Shown in pieces: positions 41,501 to 50,165 of a stretch of DNA of 64,000 nucleotides (its first letter is position 1; each line of letters opens with the position of its first letter). The position numbers were made by a program, and so were the translations under genes. The notes beneath the pieces were generated by a model. That model saw nothing but the letters and a program-made list of their open reading frames with translations, was not told where the DNA came from and made no database searches. Source of the stretch: Gari tellinella (lineage: Eukaryota > Mollusca > Bivalvia > Cardiida > Psammobiidae); the NCBI GenBank assembly GCA_922989275.2, contig OV277864.1:42531550-42595549 (forward strand), read 5' to 3'.

Positions 41501-44500
41501 GACTACTTACCTGGCCCAATCTAAAGAAAGCTTTGCTGTAGGACGGGCAAATCTTGGTGGCTTCTCTGGCAGACAATACAGCAGCATCATACAGCTGGGA
41601 CTAGACACAGGGAAAAAATAATCAATCTTATAAGGGGTAAAACACTAATGATTCTGTACTAAACATTAGAACTGATACCCATTGTAAACAGTTTGGAGCC
41701 ATATCAGATGCTCAGAAACTTGGTGTGTGATCAGGCTCCAAACTGTTTACATGTAACTCACTTTAAAATAGCTACCATTTTGAAAAGCAACTGACAATTT
41801 TCACAATTTATAGTATTAGTAACAAGTATTGAATTTATTATAGCAGGAAAGAAAGATGTTTTCACCACTTGACAAATTGTTTATGTACTGAATCCCCCCC
41901 CCCCCACCCCCCCCCCCCCCCCCCCCCCCCCACCCCTGTTTCATGCCTAAATTGGCCACTGGGTAAACCAAGGACCTTCTGCAAACCAGCTGGAAGGCAG
42001 TCTTACATGAAAAATCCGAAGTGCCCAGACCCAAATTCGAAACCACAGCGGTTAGGAGTTAAGTGATTATCACAGGGCTGCCATTTCTCCAGATTTTTCC
42101 TAAATCTTCGGAATTTTTTCTAGAACATGGTAGCTTAAAGCAGGCTGAAAATAGAGTAGAATGTGCCTTAAGGCGCATTCTGCTTTACTTCCAGCCCGCT
42201 TTAAGTAGTCACATGTCAACAAAACTAGAAATAGGCTATGTGGTAGAGATACGATTCGTAAAATCGCACTTGTAAAATGCAAATTTGGAAATCTTAGGAT
42301 TTTTCATGTCAACTTATGGCAGCCCTGTTATCAGTCACAGTGATTAACTGATTATTACAACTTTACAAAGGAGTCCTAATTAATTCTTGATTCAAAAGAT
42401 CGACAAAATTCTAAGCAAAAAGTCAATCTTGAATTGAACAACAATATATGTATGTCTACCGTACAATGAAATTGTTTGTTTTGTACCTTTAACTTGAATT
42501 CTTGAATTAACTCTTGCAACACTATGTAACTCTTGTGGGTTATTAGGCTTCCATTTGGATCTTTTTATGGTTACCAAAACATGAACTAGGCAACTTGGAA
42601 TTCTGGGTAGTTTAATGAATACTGATCAACATTAGCAAACACTGTAGACCCTGATCAGAGGGCTCCTATTGGAGCCCTCTGATTTGGGTCTACAATATTT
42701 GCAAATGTTATGAGAAAATTTTAAACAGGTGTTGAAAGAGTTAAAAGATTTACAGAAAATTAGTTTTTAAATTACACAAACTGTCAGAGTAGATCTGTAC
42801 TAGCAAATGTGTGCCTGACAATGCAATGGTTTAGCTGTACCTTTAGTTGGGCTACACTGGTGTTGCACAGTATCACAGCTCTAAACTCCTGCACCTCTTG
42901 TAGCTTCTCTGGAGCTTCATCAGGATAGTCAAAGCCCAAATCCCTGTCCACTATTTTACATGCTCTATAAAAAAAAACATATTTGTGTTGGCATAAAGTT
43001 AATTGGCATGGCAACCAGATGTGCTTAAACCTTTAATCTATAGATACTCATTTTACTCCTTTAATTTATCCCTCCATTGAAGAAAAAAGTTCCACTTCAT
43101 ACAGTTATGAGTATGCAGCATAAGAAATACATGTAGTTTCCATATGCAAGCAGATAGAAGCTTAAAGCAGGCTGAAGGTAAAGCAGAATGTGCCTTAAGG
43201 CGCATTCTGCTTTACTATCAACCTGTTTTACATGGTCTCCTATCTTCAACACTAGTTTTGTTTGATTTGTTTTTCATTTTACGTCACTTTCAACAATAGT
43301 TCAGTCATATCGCGACGTCCAGCTAATTAAAGGTGGAGGAAGACCCCAGAAGTCCTTTATGCACTGTTTCAGGCACAAATCGGCAACTTGGTTAGAACCA
43401 GCGACCTTCCGCAAGCCAGCTGGAAGGCTTCCCCACATGAAAAATCTGAACGTCCCTACTGGGATTTGAACTCACAGCGGTGAGGAGCTTAGTATTCAAC
43501 ACTAGAAATTGCTATGGAGTAAAGAGTTAAAATCAGTCAAATTTTATATGGCTGACAGGCATTAGTATGGACATCTTAGTACCAAGCATAAGATATCAAG
43601 GCTGCCATAAGTTGCTACATTACATTGCCACCTGTTCTGAAAACCTATCAATGCATTCTCTGTCAATAATGACGTAACTCAGTACTCCATAGATATGCAT
43701 TTTTATGCATTGAATTCATTCCTCCCCTGAAGAAAATACATGTAGTTCTAATTTGTACAGTCACTAATATGTATCATTTAAGAATGTTTTCTTTAAACAT
43801 CAGAACTATTTTGATGGAATGAAGTTGACTCCTATAAGATTGACCATACTATCATGCAATCACGGTAAAGAAAGGCAACTCTTACGTCATATACAAGTTC
43901 AGAGCTTGAGGGAAGTCTCGTCTTCTAAACAGTATGTTCCCTCTTTCTTTTTTCTTCTTTCTGAAAGATAAAACATCATTAACCTTTACACTGCTGACTT
44001 TATAAAATAATGCAGGGCTCCAGATAAGTAGAGTTTTTCAAAAACTAAAATCTTTATTTCTGCATTAAACCCTATGGTGTCACTACTCATTAGAATCGTC
44101 TCTTCACCATAGGATTTGATGCTGAAATGAGTGATAAAATGTTGGATTTGTTCGGAAAACTCCTTCTTATCTGGAGCCCTGATAATGACCAGTTTATGAT
44201 TCTTTAGGGGTTTGTTCCGATTACGACATTGTTTATATTGATTCTTTATCATGGGTCTGTCATGATAATATTTAAGATTAGAAAATAGGCTATGACATAA
44301 AGGGTTAAATTTTGGGTATCAAAATACAAATGTATTATATTAAAAATATTTACTTACGCCTCATTAAACCTTGTGTCAAAGTCCATGTTAGGATAGTCTA
44401 CTATTCCATCATTGGACAGCAGCTCTATGTCAAACTTGAAGTTGGCCTTTGCTGGAACATCCGGCTCCCTATAAGTACATGCGTTAAGATTCTCATACAA

Positions 44501-47500
44501 ATTCGTTTATTACTCTCAGTTCTGTTTTTACTATGCATACATCAGGGAAGCAGAGCTCCAGATAAGGGGAGTATTTCAAAAACTAAAATCTTAATTTTTA
44601 TCTTATAGCCCGATTGTCACTTTAAATTATGTTACAAACAACACCTTTAACCCTTTACCCCATAGACTGTTTCTAGTTTTGAAAATTGGTGACTACTTAA
44701 AGCAGGTTGAAAGTAAAGCAGAATGCGCCCTAAGGCGCATTCTGCTTTACTTTCAGCCTGCTTTAAGTTACCATCTGCTAGAATTAAGAAAATATTTTTT
44801 CTGATACATATTCATGACTGTATAGATTGGAATTATTTTCTTCCGCGGAGGATTAAACGGAATGCGCTAAAAGGCGCTTCTATAAGGTAAAGGGTTAACA
44901 CATTCAACCCACGCAATGAGGATACTCATCATTTACATACTGTCACTGTGTACCTGTGAGGATTACACTTGTTCCGTGCAAAGAGTGTAGACCCTCACCA
45001 GAGGGCTCCTCAAGGATCCCTCTGATCAGGATATACACTGTTTGCAGGGCTCCAGATAAGAGATAGTTTTTTCAACAAATCCCACATTTTCTCACTATTC
45101 TTAGCACCAAATCCTATGGTGTTACTACTTATTAGAATCGTCTCGAAGAGACGATTCTAATGAGTAGTGACACCATAGGGTTTAATTCAGAAATAAAGAT
45201 TTTAGTGTTTGAAAAACTACCCTTATCTGGTGCTCTGTGTTTGTCATTTTGAAATGAATTGTTAAAATCAACCCTTAATGGTCAAAAATGGACTAGACTT
45301 AATTTGAAGTTGGGATTGTCCACTGAAAGTTTCAGGGGTGAATGAATAAACTTAGGATTAGAAGGACAATGAAACCAATCAGCCTACCAAACTAACAAAT
45401 TTCATAGGCCGTGTTTCTTAAACAATTTATTTCGGGTTCCTTTACAGCATTACCGAAAGTTTGACTTGCAGAAAGTAAATACATAAATGGATATCTAATT
45501 TCCTCACTTTAGTGTAATATGGCAGTGTCAGAGTAGATCTACCTATTATTATAATGATTAAGATGAAACAACAAATAATTGGTGAATTATGTTTGTTTGT
45601 ATGTTAACGTCCTTTCTTCCATCTATGGGCTAATTGGACACTCAAGAGATAGGAGAGTGGATACAGAAAACCTGGGTGTGATGCCCTGCTCTTGTTATCC
45701 GCCAATCTAGTCTTGGTAGACTGTAGGCATACTCAGGGCTCCAGATAAGGGGAGTATTTCAAAAAAAAAAAATCTTTATTTCTGCATTAAACCCTATGAT
45801 GTCACTACTCATTAGAATCGTTCTTTCGAGACAATTCGAATGAGTAGTAACACCATACGATTTGGTGCTGTTATGAGTGAGGAAATGTTGGATATGTTCA
45901 ATTTACTCCCTCTTATCTGGACTCCTGATACTTACTGGCCAAACTCTCCATACATGTATTTGTAGCCAGCAATACATGTAAACTTCTCCCCAAGCTTCAT
46001 TAGAGATGTGATCAGTTCCACAGCTGAATAATACAACAAAAATATACATCACACAAAGTCCAGCAAGAATAACTGAAACTACATCTAACCCTTTACTCCA
46101 CAGATACGCATTTTCATCTATAGGTTTAATTTATTCCTCCGTTGAAGAAATTACAATTTATACAGTCATGAATGGGTATCATAAGAAATATTTTCTAGCA
46201 GATGGTAATTTAAAACAGGCTAAAAGTATAACTGAATACAGGCTGAAGGTAAAGACGATTCTAATGAGTAGTGACACCATAGGGTTTAATGCAGAAATAA
46301 ATATATAAATTTTTTAAATCATCCCCATATCTGGTGCCCTGTAGACAGTACCTTGCTCAACATCTCCATCCCCTAGGGTGAATGTCACATCTTCTGTCGG
46401 GAAAGATTTCTCTAGTTCAGGAATCTCCCTTGTCCATCTAATAGTCACTCTTTCACCAACTTTTGCACCTGGATTTTTGTTAATAACAACCTGAAATGCA
46501 GCGTGAGCAAACTTACAAAAAGAAACAATAAAATCAAAGCACATCTATAACTTTGTAAATTGATTTAAACCTGATCAATCAAAATAAGATGTAGAAGAAA
46601 GGTAATAAAGAAAACTCCCATGTAAGCCGGCCCTAATTAGGGATTTTTGGCAAGAATTGGATTTTTTTTAACAAATTCTCATTAGGAATGGGTCTGCAGT
46701 TTACCAAACCCGTGGATACGCCATAAAAAGGCCTGCTATCTGCATTAATTCTGTATCTGCCTAGCACCAGTATAACCCTTTCCTACCTGAAACTTTAAAT
46801 GGACATTTCCAGTTTCCAAATTTAATGTCACGGTACCGAACCTAACACAGTTGGGGAAACTTTTATTTTTGACTTTTATTGAGGATTGTTTTTGTCAATG
46901 TATTGCAATATATGACAAACAGTGCACATCCTGATCAGTGGGATTCTTTAGGAGCCTTCTGACCTGGGTATTCACTGTTTGCATAGGACAAGTATTCTTC
47001 ACAGGTAAACAGTTTGTACAAGATATGTATATGATAAAAAGGTCCAAAAATAATTAGTACAATCTGGTAGTGTTGTGATTACTGATTTTATTCACCATAG
47101 ATGTGTATATGTGTAACTAGTATTCAAAGGGATAACCCTTTACCCCATAGAAGCACCCTTTGGTGCATTCAATTCATTCCCCCATTGAAGAAAATAGTTC
47201 CGATTTATTCTGTCATGAACACATACCATAAGAAATATTTTCTATATCCTAGCAGATGCTAGCTTAAACCTTAAAGCAGGCTAAAAGTAAAGCAGAATGC
47301 ATCCTGCTTTACTTTCAACCCCAGTCTTGATTTAAGTGGTCACCTGCTTTCAAAAACTGAAACAGGCTATGTGGTAATGAGTTAAAATGTGATTGAGATT
47401 ATGAGTTAACCCTTTCCTCAATGAAACCTCAAATTGACAATTCTAGTTTTCAAATTCAGTCCAGTGAATTCCATTTTGGACTTTCAAGGGTTGAGTCTTA

Positions 47501-48567
47501 CATTTCTACAAGTTGTTTATTATTTTGACATACATGTAATTTGTATTACAAATTATGTCAAAATAACAAACAACTTGTAGACCCTGATGAGAGGCTGAGT
47601 CGGAGTGAGGACCCGGCTCCTTTAAGGAGCCCTCTGATCAGGGTATACACTGTTTGCATAGGACAAGTGTACTCCTCACATGTATGCTGTTTGTAAATGA
47701 TGCATGTATGCATGACTACTGACTAGGGTTCAAAATAGCCAATTATCTGTAGAAAGAGATTACCACAACTGAGCTCCAGATAAGTGGAGTATTTCAAAAT
47801 CTTTATTTCTGCATTAAATCGTATTATCTTAACCCTTTGAACCCTAGTCCCGCATATAGGCCTTCTTTTCAAACAGTGTACATATAAATAGTACACTTGT
47901 CCTAAGCAAACAATGAAGTCCCTGATCAGAGGGCTCCTGCAGGAGCCCTCTGATCAGGGTCTTCACTGTTTGTCATAATGCCAAACAAAGACAAAAACAA
48001 CCCTTAAAAGTCAGAAATGGACTAGACTAAAATGGAAACTGGAATTGTCCATTTAAAGTTTCAGGGAGGAAAGAGTTAAAGTGTTAAGTACTACTCATTT
48101 GCATTGTTTTGCAGAGACAACTCTAATGAGTAGAAAACCATAGGATAATAGATTTAGTGCTAAAATAAGTGAGAAAATGTTGTAAACTTGTTCAGTTTAC
48201 TCCCTCAATTATCCCATTACCCCACACCTTTTTACACCTTTTAATTTATTCCTCCACTGAGGGAAAAAGTTGTTATATAAATATTTATGATAAAAAAATA
48301 TTTTCTATATTTTAGCAGGTGTTAGCTTAAAGCAGGCTGATCGAGTTGTAAAGCAGAATGTGCCTTAATGCGCATTCTGCTTTACTTTGAAACTGCTTTA
48401 AGTGGTCACCTATTTTCAAAACTAGAAACAGACTATGGGGTAATGGGTTAACTGGGTCATCACAGGGTTTCACTTACCCTCTTCACCAGGATTGTACAGT
48501 CTCCTAAAATGTCTTCATACTCTGGCTGCTCTCCTTCTCCCCCACCAGTCACTGCTGGATCAGCCAT
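35441..48567 (-). CDS. FKBP8: FKBP8/FKBP38-like tail-anchored immunophilin, spliced CDS of eleven exons
   Basis: Join (- strand): 48478-48567, 46352-46490, 45936-46023, 44358-44468, 43886-43960, 42841-42964, 41511-41600, 40273-40353, 39533-39772, 37159-38550 and 35441-35533, giving 840 codons plus stop. Frame holds at every join. Residues 17-140 are an FKBP domain opening EYEDILGDCTILVKR and containing FTLGDGDVEQAVELITSLMK and KYMYGEFGQ, the order seen in FKBP8. The active-site aromatics are largely absent, as in that divergent member. TPR-like helices fill about 140-290 (KKKKERGNILFRRRDFPQAL, YDAAVLSAREATKI, AYERTGQVTETLKSYKKAL), followed by KQMYSRMFGG, which matches the FKBP8 post-TPR segment. 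The last exon is a single membrane helix with a basic RYTRK tail. Vertebrate FKBP8 (about 410 aa) sits on mitochondrial and ER membranes as a co-chaperone and mitophagy receptor. This protein is twice as long because of exon 10. Confidence 0.88.
35652..35892. mobile_element. Family F MITE, CAG-flanked, nested in a family D MITE
   Basis: GGGCCCGTTTCATAAAACTT ... GTTTCATGAAATGGGCCC with CAG at 35649-35651 and 35893-35895. The left family D arm (AGTAAAATTCTCTATTACAA) lies at 35608. In FKBP8-like intron 10. Confidence 0.78.
35893..36784. repeat. FKBP8-like intron 10 with hAT-like and family A MITEs
   Basis: An hAT-like MITE occupies 36258-36450, with TCAACAG repeated on both sides (36251-36257, 36451-36457) and the GACGATTCTAATGAGTAGTG palindrome inside. 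A family A-like hairpin is at 36627-36690. 35900-36250 shows nothing recognisable. Confidence 0.6.
36785..37135. repeat. Minisatellite, unit about 27 bp, next to the exon 10 donor
   Basis: About twelve imperfect copies of TGAATATTGACAGCACTTTT. The array begins about 25 nt inside intron 10 (37158 is the first intron base). An exon 10 transcript that failed to splice would stop within it at 37060. Confidence 0.7.
37159..38550 (-). CDS. FKBP8: FKBP8-like exon 10: 464-codon lineage-specific insert
   Basis: The acceptor is CAACCAACTAG at 38550; a second AG six bases later (exon start 38544) also keeps frame. The donor is GAG|GTTTGT at 37159. The encoded region (residues 347-810) starts with a Gly/Pro/Ser-rich linker, then a helix-rich acidic block with ASRKAGAQFPDFESSLAKLK and EQIAAMIPDDVRAHFEQSLK. 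Near-repeats follow (DDANNDDMNERDEATKPVDI and NNDDANERDSEETKPVYM), then Lys-rich and acidic low-complexity stretches (KTATKTKKKLKQVKVKKNEK; ITDENDLEPEIIGNVSKEDV). I recognise no known domain and no transposon protein. Codon usage is AT-leaning like the other exons, so it looks host-coded. The + strand ORFs here are shadows. Confidence 0.82.
38814..39021. mobile_element. Family D MITE, type copy
   Basis: CAGTAGAACCTCTCTATTAC ... AATAGAGAGGTTTTACTG between TA dinucleotides (38812-38813, 39022-39023). Inner hairpin GTGAAACAGAAAGCTCCAAC at 38895-38945. In FKBP8-like intron 9. Confidence 0.85.
39110..39530. mobile_element. Family A (reverse) and family B MITEs, FKBP8-like intron 9
   Basis: Family A hairpin at about 39166-39225. 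Family B from about 39285 (TTCACCCTTGACACTTCAAT) to TTAA at 39519-39522, hairpin near 39398-39445. The right TTAA lies about 10 nt from the splice donor of exon 9 (39532). Confidence 0.65.
39533..39772 (-). CDS. FKBP8: FKBP8-like exon 9: post-TPR helix and linker
   Basis: Acceptor TTTCATAG, 80 codons, phase 0, donor GTATGT. It opens with the last TPR helix (SNSELNFIQSEVEKLTEKQQ), then KQMYSRMFGG, the counterpart of the ALYRKMLG segment of FKBP8, and a Lys/Ser-rich linker. Confidence 0.87.
39773..40272. mobile_element. hAT-like and family A MITEs, FKBP8-like intron 8
   Basis: 39880-40010 holds a decayed hAT-like palindrome (CTCATTAGAATTGTCTCTAC ... GATTCTAATGAGTAG) next to a T18 run. 40015-40243 is family A with its hairpin at 40134-40195. 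Confidence 0.6.
40273..40353 (-). CDS. FKBP8: FKBP8-like exon 8: TPR helix pair
   Basis: Acceptor ACAAACAG, 27 codons, donor GTATGT. AYERTGQVTETLKSYKKALD is a clear TPR B/A helix with the conserved A and L positions. Confidence 0.87.
40354..41510. repeat. FKBP8-like intron 7, mostly MITEs
   Basis: 40354-40790 shows nothing recognised. Family A remnant about 40795-40965 (hairpin 40871-40930). hAT-like MITE about 41018-41198. Family A MITE from TTAA at 41274 (TTAACCCATTACCCCATAAA) to GGTAATGGG at 41501, hairpin 41393-41455. Its right end falls at intron position +10; the right TTAA is lost. Confidence 0.65.
41511..41600 (-). CDS. FKBP8: FKBP8-like exon 7: TPR helix pair
   Basis: Acceptor GTGTCTAG, 30 codons, donor GTAAGT. 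SQLYDAAVLSAREATKICPS then YSKAFFRLGQ shows the TPR pattern (Ala, Tyr, Gly-x-A spacing and the final KAFFRLG). Confidence 0.87.
41601..42840. repeat. FKBP8-like intron 6: hairpins, poly-C tract, SINE and nested MITEs
   Basis: A family C hairpin at 41688-41750 (GTTTGGAGCCATATCAGATG). A C-tract with two A interruptions at 41886-41936. A reversed family 1 SINE fragment (about 41945-42060). An element with CAGGGCTGCCATTTCTCCAG / TATGGCAGCCCTG ends (42073-42329), split by a family A MITE (42115-42245). A family B MITE (about 42603-42745, hairpin 42643-42700). Confidence 0.6.
41886..41936. repeat. Poly(C)/poly(G) tract
   Basis: About 50 bases of C broken by two A residues. The FKBP8-like pre-mRNA would carry the G-rich strand. 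Confidence 0.85.
42841..42964 (-). CDS. FKBP8: FKBP8-like exon 6: first TPR
   Basis: Acceptor TTTTTTATAG, 124 nt joining exon 5 in phase 2, donor GTACAG. It encodes ACKIVDRDLGFDYPDEAPEK and QEFRAVILCNTSVAQLK, the long acidic loop plus NxxAxxQLK helix typical of the FKBP8 TPR region. Confidence 0.87.
42965..43885. mobile_element. Family A TTAA MITE split by a SINE (43025-43530), and a truncated copy
   Basis: TTAA at 43025-43028 and 43527-43530 bounds a family A MITE (hairpin 43169-43225). A SINE at 43256-43494 interrupts it. A further left-end fragment (AACTCAGTACTCCATAGATA) lies at 43675-43800. Confidence 0.75.
43256..43494 (-). mobile_element. tRNA-derived SINE, family 1, with target duplication
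   Basis: TTCAACACTAG (11 bp) occurs on both sides (43245-43255, 43495-43505). On the - strand the head has the B-box-like GAGTTCAAATCCC and the family body follows. Because it lies inside a MITE, it is younger than that MITE. Confidence 0.85.
43886..43960 (-). CDS. FKBP8: FKBP8-like exon 5
   Basis: Acceptor TCTTTCAG, 75 nt, donor GTAAGA, phases 2 and 2. KKKKERGNILFRRRDFPQAL is the first TPR helix, with the usual 'GN.LF...DF..A' pattern. Confidence 0.87.
44013..44181. mobile_element. hAT-like MITE (family G) with 6-bp duplication
   Basis: CAGGGCTCCAGATAAG ... CTTATCTGGAGCCCTG, flanked by ATAATG on both sides (44007-44012, 44182-44187). The inner hairpin has lost one arm. Confidence 0.82.
44358..44468 (-). 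CDS. FKBP8: FKBP8-like exon 4
   Basis: Acceptor CTTATAG, 111 nt, donor GTAAGT. It encodes the FKBP domain end, EPDVPAKANFKFDIELLSND, where IPPHA-type FKBP8 sequence is replaced by VPAKA, and then the linker to the TPR. Confidence 0.87.
44469..45935. mobile_element. MITE array in FKBP8-like intron 3
   Basis: hAT-like left-end fragment 44551-44600. Family A reverse, TTAA to TTAA, 44647-44898. Family B reverse 44895-45350, with an hAT-like MITE at 45045-45237 inside it (TGTTTG duplicated). Family 2 SINE piece 45600-45730. hAT-like MITE 45734-45927 with ATACT repeated on both sides. The last ends eight bases from the splice donor of exon 3. Confidence 0.72.
45936..46023 (-). CDS. FKBP8: FKBP8-like exon 3
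   Basis: Acceptor TTATTCAG, 88 nt, donor GTAAGTAT. VELITSLMKLGEKFTCIAGY then KYMYGEFG is the FKBP core equivalent of ALDLSVPLMDVGE...YCYG in FKBP8. Confidence 0.88.
46024..46351. repeat. Intron 2 of the FKBP8-like gene: family A remnant and truncated hAT-like MITE
   Basis: A decayed family A piece (46089-46250) runs into the right half of an hAT-like MITE (GACGATTCTAATGAGTAGTG ... ATATCTGGTGCCCTG) that ends at 46341, ten nt from the donor. Confidence 0.6.
46352..46490 (-). CDS. FKBP8: FKBP8-like exon 2
   Basis: Acceptor GCATTTCAG, 139 nt, donor GGTACTG. VVINKNPGAKVGERVTIRWT then FPTEDVTFTLGDGDVEQ: the first FKBP strands and the GDxDVxQ motif shared with FKBP8. Confidence 0.88.
46491..48477. 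mobile_element. FKBP8-like intron 1: four TTAA MITEs, some nested
   Basis: 46491-46765 unrecognised. Family B about 46770-47132, abutting family A 47133-47386 through the TTAA. Family B 47406-47738 carrying an inserted palindrome (TTGACATACATGTAATTTGT). An hAT-like MITE from about 47768 is split by an intact family B (47829-48079, TTAA on both sides). Family A about 48213-48451 ends GGGGTAATGGGTTAA. Confidence 0.68.
48478..48567 (-). CDS. FKBP8: FKBP8-like exon 1 (start codon)
   Basis: ATG at 48567 in a good context (CATCATGGCT), 30 codons, donor GTAAGT. MADPAVTGGGEGEQPEYEDI: acidic lead followed by the DILG motif that starts the FKBP8 domain. An AG at 48581-48582 upstream could be an acceptor for a 5' UTR intron, so the promoter may lie further right. 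Confidence 0.82.
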
Positions 48568-48602
48568 GATGGCTCAAAACCTAATTCATGGCAAAACAAA
48601 TA

Positions 48603-48814
48603 CAGTTAAACCTCTCTATTACAGTAACAACCATTATAACGTTGGCTAAATGATCAAATAAAAGACAAATGACAGCTTAAACCAAGTTGACAGTAAACCA
48701 GAAAGCTCCTTCAGGAGCTTTCTGGTTTACCGTCAACTTGCTTTTAGCTGTGACCTGTCTGAAACTACTAATTAATTATTACAATTTAGTTGCCGTAATA
48801 GGGAGATTTTACTG
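48603..48814. mobile_element. Family D MITE, TA-flanked
   Basis: CAGTTAAACCTCTCTATTAC ... AATAGGGAGATTTTACTG with TA at 48601-48602 and 48815-48816. Inner hairpin CAGAAAGCTCCTTCAGGAGC. Confidence 0.82.
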
Positions 48815-49640
48815 TAATCCTTCTAGAAAATTTATGTAAAATAATAGGCAATATACGTAATATATCTACTGCATATGCACATACATGTGATATCTCCCGA
48901 TATGGTCGGGAGCTCCCGAAATTAGACCTCTACTCACGATCTCCCGGTCGGGAGACGAAATCTCCCGATATTTCATTTAACCAGGTTCATTTTTTTTTAA
49001 TATGAACTTTTATATCGTTTACCACGTTTGCCGAGTCTAAAATTCTTTAAATTGTCTTAAGAGATCTCTGGCTAATCCCTACACACGCTTATCGCCAAAC
49101 GCTACTGATGCGTGTAAACACGTTACGCAATCGATGTGTACCACTATTATGGCAGGCTGCGTCATAACAATGTTTGGTTCAAGTTTGACCACACCCGCCG
49201 AGTAGATATAATTGGTTATCAAAAAAGTGATTGACAGGATCGCCCCGAATCGACAATTTTTAGAAGCGGTGATGCGAAGGATATTTCTATGTCCCCGATA
49301 CGGAACGGATTAAATTCAGATAATTCTCCGTAAGTTCAGGACAAACACAATTATTTGAAGAAAGCTAATCAGAATTTAACATTTATGAATTGATTTCCAC
49401 GTCAAAATACTTTGAATATTCACGTAACAGAAAATACTTCGAAAATTATACCGTTACAAAATGACGGGGCGCCTTAATATTTGCTACGAGAACTACGTAG
49501 ATTTTGTTAGTCTAAAAAGTATTCCCCAGCGTCATTTTCTAACAATCAATTAAAATTAAACGTTGGACCTTAATTCATCTGTTTGTTACATACGATTTGT
49601 GTGAATGTTTTATTACTAAGTTAGATTTTACAACGAATTA
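48815..49640. other. Intergenic, no gene seen; cluster of CGGGAGAT motifs
   Basis: Both strands of 48895-48975 carry five copies of CTCCCGA or its complement, a local palindromic cluster. Nothing else recognised to 49640. Confidence 0.4.
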
Positions 49641-50165
49641 CGCACGTAAAATTGATTTGCAATCAGTTTTCGCGGTAGAAAATTTAGACGCGTTATTTCG
49701 TTGTTAAACCTATGCACATTTTATGGCGCTAGTAAATATCGTCTGCAGACTTTGTCGTCTGCAACAATTATCTGAGTTAATGTCGTCTGCAACAGTTATC
49801 TGAGTTAATTTTTGTGCATTTTATTTCAGAAAATTTCAGTGTCAAACAGTTTGTATCTAGATGAGATGATACGGCATCTCATCTGGATCCATACTGTTTG
49901 CAAAATTAACAACAGATTGTTAAGTTGCTAACTCTTTCGTGATCAACTCCATAGAAAGAAATCTAGATTCATTCTCTCAAGAAAATAGATATAGTTCCAC
50001 TTTATCTTTACTAGTCATGAATAATATAAGAACCATAAGAAAGATTTCTTATATCCTAGCAGATGCTAGTTCTAGCTTAAAGCAGGCTTAAACTTTTAAT
50101 GAAGCAGAATGCTCATGAAGAGTGTTCTGCTTTACTTTCAGTCTGCTTTACACAACCATCCTTCT
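49641..50165. mobile_element. Family C and family A MITE remnants
   Basis: Hairpin GATGAGATGATACGGCATCTCATC within AAACAGTTTGTATCTAGATG ... (about 49842-49903), then a family A copy (TAACTCTTTCGTGATCAACT, hairpin 50077-50150). Confidence 0.5.
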
